11,043 nucleotides of DNA. Origin: Holophagaceae bacterium UBA692 (GTDB taxonomy: Bacteria > Acidobacteriota > Holophagae > Holophagales > Holophagaceae). The position numbers were made by a program, and so were the translations under genes. The stretch lies in NCBI GenBank assembly GCA_002297665.1, contig DBMS01000253.1, positions 1-11,043 of the forward strand. Reading direction: 5' to 3'. This document shows, one piece after another, positions 6,430-11,043 of the stretch (position 1 is the stretch's first letter; each line of letters begins with the position of its first letter). Under the pieces are notes generated by a model, which did not search any database, had not been told where the DNA came from, and saw only the letters and a list, made by a program, of their open reading frames with translations.

Positions 6430-6464
6430 GGGCCCCGGAAACCCCCTTGCATGTCCCTGCCAGA

Positions 6465-7139
6465 TCAGCCCCGGGCGTAGCGCTGCAGTTTCTGGATGTC
6501 GAGGATCCTGACCACCGGGAACGTGCTCTGGATCAGGCCCAGGTCCGCCAGCAGCCTCAGGGCCCGGCTGAAGGCCTCGCGGCTCGCGCCGATGCACTGG
6601 GCCAGGTCCTCCTGGGTCTCCTTGAATTCCACCAGGGCCCGGCCGGGGTTGCGGCCCTGGTATTCCAGGATCAGCTGGCCGACCCGTTCGGGGACGCTGT
6701 GGAGGCTGAGCGTCTCCACCAGGGAGATGAGGTGGCGGACCTTGCCGGCGAAGTGCTGGATCATGCACATGGCCACGGCGTTGTTCTTGGTGGCCATGAT
6801 GCGCAGGGCGCCGGCGGGCACCAGCCAGCACTCGGTGTCCCCATGGGCCTCGGCGCCGCTGGCGGCCACGCCGCCGTCGAACACCTGCACCTCGCCCACG
6901 CAGGTGCCGGGCTGCAGGATGTCGATGACCTGGATCTTGCCGCGGCCGTCGGTGCGGAACACCTTGAGGGCCCCCTGCACCACCACGAACACGCCGGGCA
7001 TGGCCTCGCCCTGGGTGAAGACCGGGCTTCCGTTGGGGTAGCGCCGCAGCTCGCTGACGGCGGCCAGTTCCTCGGCTTCCGCCGCGGGCAGCCCCGCAAG
7101 GTAGTCGATCCGTCTCAGATTCACGATGGCCTGCCCCAT
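6465..7139 (-). CDS. Crp/Fnr-family transcriptional regulator
   Basis: A 224-residue regulator with a cyclic-nucleotide-binding-fold sensor domain (about residues 14-130), a dimer helix, and a C-terminal Crp-type winged helix (about 160-224). The ATG at 7139 gives the usual family length; the frame continues upstream, but only as antisense of the glycosidase. There is no N-terminal cysteine cluster, so it is not an [4Fe-4S] FNR. In the sensor the Gly-Glu of the phosphate-binding cassette is kept (Gly82-Glu83), but the Arg that holds the cAMP phosphate in E. coli CRP aligns with Ala93, so cAMP is an unlikely ligand. The recognition helix has Ser186-Arg187-Glu188 and Arg192, the same spacing as CRP Arg180, Glu181 and Arg185, which read GTGA half-sites. 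A GTGA-N6-TCAC site lies 19 bp upstream of its start. It probably regulates itself and perhaps the neighbouring glycosidase gene. Confidence 0.9.
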   Translation of the reverse strand: MGQAIVNLRRIDYLAGLPAAEAEELAAVSELRRYPNGSPVFTQGEAMPGVFVVVQGALKVFRTDGRGKIQVIDILQPGTCVGEVQVFDGGVAASGAEAHGDTECWLVPAGALRIMATKNNAVAMCMIQHFAGKVRHLISLVETLSLHSVPERVGQLILEYQGRNPGRALVEFKETQEDLAQCIGASREAFSRALRLLADLGLIQSTFPVVRILDIQKLQRYARG

Positions 7140-7158
7140 GAGCACCCCGAATTGCACA

Positions 7159-7172
7159 GTGATTTGTATCAC
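7159..7172. promoter_or_regulatory. CRP-type binding site upstream of the Crp/Fnr regulator
   Basis: GTGAT-TTGT-ATCAC is a perfect inverted repeat and equals the CRP core GTGA-N6-TCAC, with A on both outer flanks. It lies 19 bp before the regulator start and 162 bp before the divergent glycosidase start. So close to the regulator gene, it probably overlaps that promoter and would act as an autorepression site. The regulator's recognition helix has the residues that read this sequence in CRP. Confidence 0.7.
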
Positions 7173-7239
7173 ACAACGAGGTCGATCGTGAATCCCCGTG
7201 CAGGCCATTAACAGACCACCCGGTAAGGATTTGGACATT

Positions 7240-7279
7240 CCCGCCCGGGCAATCTTTCCAACCTTTGGGAACGGGCGGG
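7240..7279 (+). repeat. Inverted repeat in the upstream region of the glycosidase gene
   Basis: CCCGCCCG (7240-7247) is complementary to CGGGCGGG (7272-7279), with a 24-nt loop. It lies in the 195-bp gap between the regulator and the glycosidase and would form an 8-bp stem in the glycosidase leader if transcription starts before it. No T tract follows, and no known riboswitch was recognised. The function is unknown, and GC-rich sequence makes such pairings common. Confidence 0.3.
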
Positions 7280-7334
7280 GCCGGCGGGAATCAAACCCTT
7301 GCACGGTTGGACAAAAACATTCGAAGGACAGGGG

Positions 7335-8789
7335 ATGTACACATCTCGCGGGTTCAGGGAGTGGGAGATCGGCGACATCGACGTCATCCGGCGGGGCAAG
7401 CTGTTCCACCTGTTCCACCTGGTGCTTCCCAACCACGACTACATCGCCCACGCCGTGAGCCCGGACGGCATGAACTGGGCGCGCACCCGCAACGCCATCT
7501 TCACGGGCGAGCCGGGCACCTGGGACGACGACATGCTCTGGACCATGCACGTGAGCCACAATCCGGCGCGCAAGCTCTACGAGATGTTCTACACCGGTCT
7601 GCACCGGGCCGAGAACGGCTACTTCCAGCGCATCGGCCGGGCCGTTTCCCGGGACCTGGTGGCCTGGCGCAAGGAGAACGAGAAGAACCTGCCGCTCCTG
7701 CCCACGGGCAGCCACTACGAGGGGCCGGGCTACTCGGAGCGGGGCTGGGTGTCGTTCCGGGATCCCTACCTGTGGCGGAGCGCCGACCAGGAATGGCTCC
7801 TGCTCTGCGCCCGGGTGATCGGCGGACCGGTCAGCCGGCGGGGCTGCGTGGGCCTGGTGCGCCGGGCGGAGGAAGGCTACCTCATCGAGCCGCCCCTCTT
7901 CTTCCCCCGCATGTACGACGACATCGAGTGCCCCTGCCTGGTGGAGCTGGAGGGGACGTACTACCTCATCGGTTCCATCCGGGAGGACGTGGAGGTGCAT
8001 TACTGGTGGTGTGACACCTTCCAGGGCGAGTACCGCGCCTTCAACAACAACGTCCTGCTCCCCAAGGGCAACTACGCGGCGCGGACCATGCGGGACGGCG
8101 ACCGCACCCTCGTCTATTCCTTCTACATCGACGGGATCAACGTGGAGACGGGGGCCCGCAGCCTTCCCCCGCCCAAGGAGCTGCGCCGGCGCGGCGACGG
8201 CAGGCTGGAGCTGGTGAGCTACCACCGCTGGGCCGAAAAGGCCCGGGAAGCGGTCCCCTTCCAGCGGGACGCGTTCAGGCCCTGCCTGGAGAACCCCACC
8301 GCCAGCTGCGAGGTGGACGGCGAGCGCGTCCGCTTCGCGTGCCGCAGCGGCTTCGAGCTCTTCACGGTGCCGTCCGCGGAAGGTTCCTGGATCTGGGAGC
8401 TGGAGTGGCAGACCCTGCGCCAGGGCGACTGCGGCCTGGTCTTCGGACTGGATGACAAGCTCAACGGCTACTTCATCTCCCTGGACACGGAGCGGGGCAA
8501 GGCCCAGATCCGCGCCTGGGGCAACCGCCTGGAGCGGGTGTTCCAGAACTACATCTACGAGAGCCTCCAGGTGGGGGAATTCACGCCCATCCCGGACCGG
8601 CGCTACTCCCTGCGGCTCATCCGGTGGGCGGGCTACATCGAGCTCTCGGTCAACGGGGTGGTGCGCCTTTCCCTGGTGGACACCCGGTTCTCGGGGCGCA
8701 GCCTGGGCATCTACCTGGAGAGCGCCGAGGTCAGCCTATCCATGCCGGCTCTCCGGATCCTGGAACCCCCGGGCCGGGACCTCACCTGA
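7335..8789 (+). CDS. GH32-like glycoside hydrolase (intracellular sucrose/fructoside hydrolase candidate)
   Basis: A 484-residue protein with a five-bladed beta-propeller of the GH32/GH43/GH68 type (about 1-300) and a C-terminal beta-sandwich (about 330-480), the GH32 layout. The ATG at 7335 has AAGGA 6-7 nt upstream. Seen motifs: GKLFHLFH followed by IAHAVSPDGMNW, matching the region after the GH32 nucleophile; FRDP at 141-144 (Asp143, transition-state residue in GH32); and ECP at 198-200 (Glu198, acid/base). The classical N-terminal WMNDPNG is absent; the sequence there is EWEIGDID, so Asp14 or Asp16 would have to be the nucleophile. There is no signal peptide, so it acts in the cytoplasm. 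Its convergent neighbour makes sucrose, which suggests that sucrose or a derivative is the substrate. A phosphorylase, transferase or other GH43-type specificity is possible. Its stop overlaps the end of the synthase gene by 8 bp. Confidence 0.8.
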   Translation: MYTSRGFREWEIGDIDVIRRGKLFHLFHLVLPNHDYIAHAVSPDGMNWARTRNAIFTGEPGTWDDDMLWTMHVSHNPARKLYEMFYTGLHRAENGYFQRIGRAVSRDLVAWRKENEKNLPLLPTGSHYEGPGYSERGWVSFRDPYLWRSADQEWLLLCARVIGGPVSRRGCVGLVRRAEEGYLIEPPLFFPRMYDDIECPCLVELEGTYYLIGSIREDVEVHYWWCDTFQGEYRAFNNNVLLPKGNYAARTMRDGDRTLVYSFYIDGINVETGARSLPPPKELRRRGDGRLELVSYHRWAEKAREAVPFQRDAFRPCLENPTASCEVDGERVRFACRSGFELFTVPSAEGSWIWELEWQTLRQGDCGLVFGLDDKLNGYFISLDTERGKAQIRAWGNRLERVFQNYIYESLQVGEFTPIPDRRYSLRLIRWAGYIELSVNGVVRLSLVDTRFSGRSLGIYLESAEVSLSMPALRILEPPGRDLT

Positions 8790-10944
8790 ACGTGAGAGGC
8801 AGGGGCAGCCTCAGGCTGTAGTGGCGGATCCCCTCCAGGATTCCCGCGGCGCAGGGCTGGTTCGCGAAGAAGACCCGGGCCCGCCCCCGCAGGGCGGCCA
8901 GTTCGGGGCTGTGGTTCCCCACCACGATTCCCAGCATGTCGCCCAGGAGCATGTCCCGGTCGTTGCCGGAATCCCCGGCCACCAGGAAGCGGTCGGGGGG
9001 AATGCCCCACTTGAAGGCCAGGTAGCGCACCGCGTGGCCCTTGGAGGCGCACCGGGGCAGCACGTCCAGGTTCCGGGATTCGGAATAGACCAGGTTCGCC
9101 TGCAGGCCCGCGGCGTGGAGGGTGGCCACCAGGGTCTCCAGGGGCGGCATCCGGCTGGGCTTGACGGTGTAGCTGAGCTTGTAGGGTCCCTGCTTGCGGT
9201 GGTTCTGGAGCCGGAGGCCGGGCACGTCCTTGAGGGCCGCGGCCAGGTCCTCCCGCCTCCAGCCCTGGCGGATGTGGTTCTCCCAGGCCTGGTCGTGGGT
9301 GCGGTTGAATCCGTAGCGGATCTCGGTGCCGATGCCGCTGATGATCACGTCGGGCTCGGGCACGCCCCACGTGCGCAGCGCCCACAGCGCGTTGTCCAGC
9401 TTGCGGCCCGTGGCCACCCCGAAGGCCAGGGCGCCGCGCTGGGCCCGGATCCAGGCCAGGAGCTGCTCCAGGGACTCCCGGTCGCCCAGGAGGGTGCCGT
9501 CCAGGTCGCAGATGAGCGCGGCCCGGGCATGGAGGAAGGGGGAGGTGCCCGGGGCGGGGTCCAGGTCGGCCCGCGCCCTCCGGGCCTGCTTCCGGCCGCG
9601 CTTGAGGACCTGCTGGACGACCTTCAGGTACTTGCCCACGTGGGCGTCCCAGCTGTAGGTGTCGCGCACCCGCCGGAGGCCGTTGCGGGCCCAGGACGCC
9701 CATCGCGACGGGTCTTCCAGGGCCTCCCTTATGGCCGCGGACAGGGCCCCGGGTTCGAGGGATTCCACCACGGCGCCGTTGCGGCAGTTGGCGACGATGT
9801 CCCGGGGACCGCCGCAGTCGGTGGTCACCACGGGCAGCCCCGTGGCGGCGGCCTCGATGAGCGTGAGCCCGAAGCTCTCCTGGACGGAAGGGTTCACGTA
9901 GACGCCCCGGCGCTGGGCCGCCAGCCGGTAGAACCCGGGGACGTCCTCCGGGCGGTGGGTGCGGGGGAAGGCCACGGACCCGAAGAGGTCGAAGCGGTCC
10001 AGGGTGAGCAGCAGCTCCTCCCAGGTGCGGCGGCCCTCCTCGTCCATGTCGCGGATGTCCTCGTGGTGGCCGGCCACCAGCAGGAGGTTGGCCTGGGCCC
10101 GCAGGCGCGCGTCGAGACCATAAGCCTCCACCAGCCCCAGGATGTTCTTCGAGGGCACGGGACGGCCGATGCAGAGCACCAGGGGCTTGCGGGGGCGCGA
10201 CAGGAAGCGGTCCACCAGGGCCGCCATGGCGGGGTCGGGGTGCCGGGAGGCCGGCGGCGTGAAGCGGTCCAGGTCCGTGCCCGGCGGGATCACCACGGCC
10301 CGGCGCGGGTCGAAGTGGGGGTAGAGGCCGTACTGCTCGGCCACCTCCTGCCGGGTGCTGGCCACCACCCGGGCGGCGTGGCGCAGCACCTCGTCCTCGG
10401 CGCGGATGCGCCGCTCGAAGTGGAACGTGCGCTCCAGGGCGGCCTCCTTGCCCCCGGCCCGCAGGAGGCGGTCCCGCTTGCACCGCCCCAGGGAGTGCCC
10501 GGTGTGGAGGAAGGGGATGCCCAGGAGCGCGGAGAGGCGCTGGGCCACCAGCCCCGCGTCCCCGTAGTGGCTGTGGATCACGTCCGGCAGGCGCGGGAGC
10601 TCCCGGGCGTAGACGAGGAACCGGTCCACCAGCTGGTCCAGGTGATCCCAGAGCCGCTCCTTGCGCACGTAGCGCCGCGGGCCGAAGGGCAGGCGGATGA
10701 TGCGGGCGTTGGGCCCCAGGGCCTCCTCGGGCTGGGCGTAGTCCGCGGGCAGGCCGGGATCCTGCACCAGGCGCGTCAGGAGGTCCACCTGGGCGACCTC
10801 GGGCCTCCGGCCCAGCGCCTTGGCCAGTTCCAGCACGTAGAGCACCTGCCCCCCCGTGTCCGGGTCGCGGCCCAGTTCCGGCGACAGGCCGCGGACCAGG
10901 CCATGGACGCTGATCATGAGGATGTAGATGCCGTTTTCCCTCAC
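8782..10944 (-). CDS. Bifunctional sucrose-phosphate synthase / sucrose-phosphate phosphatase
   Basis: A 720-residue cytosolic two-domain enzyme. The N-terminal GT4 part (about 1-455) should join UDP-glucose and fructose-6-phosphate. It has GGQ at 31-33, IHSHYGDAG, the synthase-type TGHSLG-x-x-K, GRPVPSKN in the nucleotide-sugar site, and the E-x7-E pair Glu356/Glu364 (ESFGLTLIE). The C-terminal HAD part (about 473-720) should remove the phosphate; it keeps motif I DLDGT (Asp480, Asp482) and motif IV GDSGND (Asp658, Asp662), so it looks active, unlike the degenerate phosphatase-like domains of some plant and cyanobacterial synthases. The start is a GTG at 10944, with AGGAG (10955-10951 on the minus strand) 6 nt upstream; the next ATG is nine codons in and has no such site. 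Sucrose-6-phosphate is the expected product of the first step, though GT4 donor preference cannot be read from sequence. Confidence 0.92.
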   Translation of the reverse strand: MRENGIYILMISVHGLVRGLSPELGRDPDTGGQVLYVLELAKALGRRPEVAQVDLLTRLVQDPGLPADYAQPEEALGPNARIIRLPFGPRRYVRKERLWDHLDQLVDRFLVYARELPRLPDVIHSHYGDAGLVAQRLSALLGIPFLHTGHSLGRCKRDRLLRAGGKEAALERTFHFERRIRAEDEVLRHAARVVASTRQEVAEQYGLYPHFDPRRAVVIPPGTDLDRFTPPASRHPDPAMAALVDRFLSRPRKPLVLCIGRPVPSKNILGLVEAYGLDARLRAQANLLLVAGHHEDIRDMDEEGRRTWEELLLTLDRFDLFGSVAFPRTHRPEDVPGFYRLAAQRRGVYVNPSVQESFGLTLIEAAATGLPVVTTDCGGPRDIVANCRNGAVVESLEPGALSAAIREALEDPSRWASWARNGLRRVRDTYSWDAHVGKYLKVVQQVLKRGRKQARRARADLDPAPGTSPFLHARAALICDLDGTLLGDRESLEQLLAWIRAQRGALAFGVATGRKLDNALWALRTWGVPEPDVIISGIGTEIRYGFNRTHDQAWENHIRQGWRREDLAAALKDVPGLRLQNHRKQGPYKLSYTVKPSRMPPLETLVATLHAAGLQANLVYSESRNLDVLPRCASKGHAVRYLAFKWGIPPDRFLVAGDSGNDRDMLLGDMLGIVVGNHSPELAALRGRARVFFANQPCAAGILEGIRHYSLRLPLPLTFR

Positions 10945-10950
10945 CCGGAT

Positions 10951-10955
10951 CTCCT
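10951..10955 (-). promoter_or_regulatory. Ribosome binding site supporting a GTG start
   Basis: AGGAG on the minus strand is separated by 6 nt from the GTG at 10944. It decides the start of the synthase/phosphatase gene in favour of GTG over the later in-frame ATG at 10917. The rest of the 59-bp gap up to the terminator shows no clear promoter. Confidence 0.7.
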
Positions 10956-11003
10956 GGACAGGACGTCTCGTTGAGATGCCGGCCGGGGGCCGGGGGTTCC
11001 ACG

Positions 11004-11042
11004 TACGCGAAAAGGCCCCGGAATCCGGGGCCTTTTCGCGTA
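11004..11042. terminator. Strong bidirectional rho-independent terminator
   Basis: A perfect 18-bp stem: TACGCGAAAAGGCCCCGG (11004-11021) pairs with CCGGGGCCTTTTCGCGTA (11025-11042) around the loop AAT. The GC-rich core flanked by AAAA/TTTT works on either strand. It lies just upstream of the leftward synthase gene and most likely ends a leftward transcript from outside the window, or a rightward one reading in from here. Confidence 0.75.
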
Positions 11043-11043
11043 T

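Noticed and set aside
6427..6464. Possible terminator for the Crp/Fnr regulator between it and the antitoxin gene.
   Set aside because: The only pairing is a 5-bp CAGGG/CCCTG stem with a long loop and no T tract.
7198..7458. Small plus-strand open frame containing GRGRRESNP.
   Set aside because: This peptide is what the reverse complement of a tRNA 3'-end-like sequence encodes; the frame runs into the glycosidase gene in another frame and has no support as a gene.
7140..8225. In-frame upstream extension of the Crp/Fnr regulator that would add 362 residues.
   Set aside because: The extension is almost entirely antisense of the glycosidase gene, has no domain, and the regulator is full length from 7139.
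8452..10974. Very long open frame on the plus strand (840 codons) and another on the minus strand (8711-11002) over the synthase gene.
   Set aside because: Both are low-complexity Gly/Pro/Arg/His/Ala translations opposite or beside a clearly recognised enzyme; they are by-products of high GC content.
10981..10996. Tandem GGCCGGGGG-CCGGGGG repeat upstream of the synthase gene.
   Set aside because: Two short imperfect copies in GC-rich sequence; no sign of a larger array or function. No CRISPR array, insertion sequence or origin was seen anywhere in the window.

Overview
This 11 kb window is dense, GC-rich bacterial chromosome. Almost every third codon position is G or C, and the only AT-rich stretch is the divergent promoter region around 2798-2880. 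The gene content fits a free-living, motile bacterium that is at least part-time anaerobic: a chemoreceptor, a carbamate kinase, an NfnAB-type flavin/Fe-S transhydrogenase and a sucrose metabolism pair. The composition and gene mix would suit Acidobacteriota of the Holophagae (Geothrix-like) group. That is an impression from gene style only, with no marker gene to confirm it.

Layout. A terminator hairpin at 1-32 closes whatever lies upstream. A methyl-accepting chemotaxis protein runs right (213-1802) and meets a leftward carbamate kinase (1839-2783). A 182-bp AT-rich intergenic region separates the kinase from a divergent rightward gene (2966-5722). That gene encodes a three-part protein: an N-terminal hemerythrin domain, then a complete NfnA/SudB-like reductase module with a [2Fe-2S] motif, then a complete NfnB/SudA-like (GltD-like) module with eight clustered cysteines. 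Its stop codon shares a CTAG with the stop of a leftward VapBC/FitAB-type toxin-antitoxin pair (5719-6382), which has a perfect palindromic operator at its promoter. Upstream of that pair, on the same strand, is a Crp/Fnr-family regulator (6465-7139) with a near-consensus CRP-type site just in front of it. A cytoplasmic GH32-like beta-propeller glycosidase (7335-8789, right) then meets a leftward sucrose-phosphate synthase/sucrose-phosphatase fusion (8782-10944); their 3' ends overlap by 8 bp. A perfect 18-bp-stem terminator closes the window.

How the genes may work together. The synthase/phosphatase fusion should make sucrose from UDP-glucose and fructose-6-phosphate, and the convergent GH32-like enzyme could break sucrose or a related fructoside down again inside the cell, a synthesis/turnover pair for a compatible solute or carbon store. 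The Crp-type regulator sits beside the glycosidase, and its site lies in their shared upstream region. The most unusual item is the hemerythrin-NfnA-NfnB fusion, in which an O2- or NO-binding di-iron domain is tied covalently to an enzyme class that moves electrons between NADH, NADPH and ferredoxin in anaerobes.
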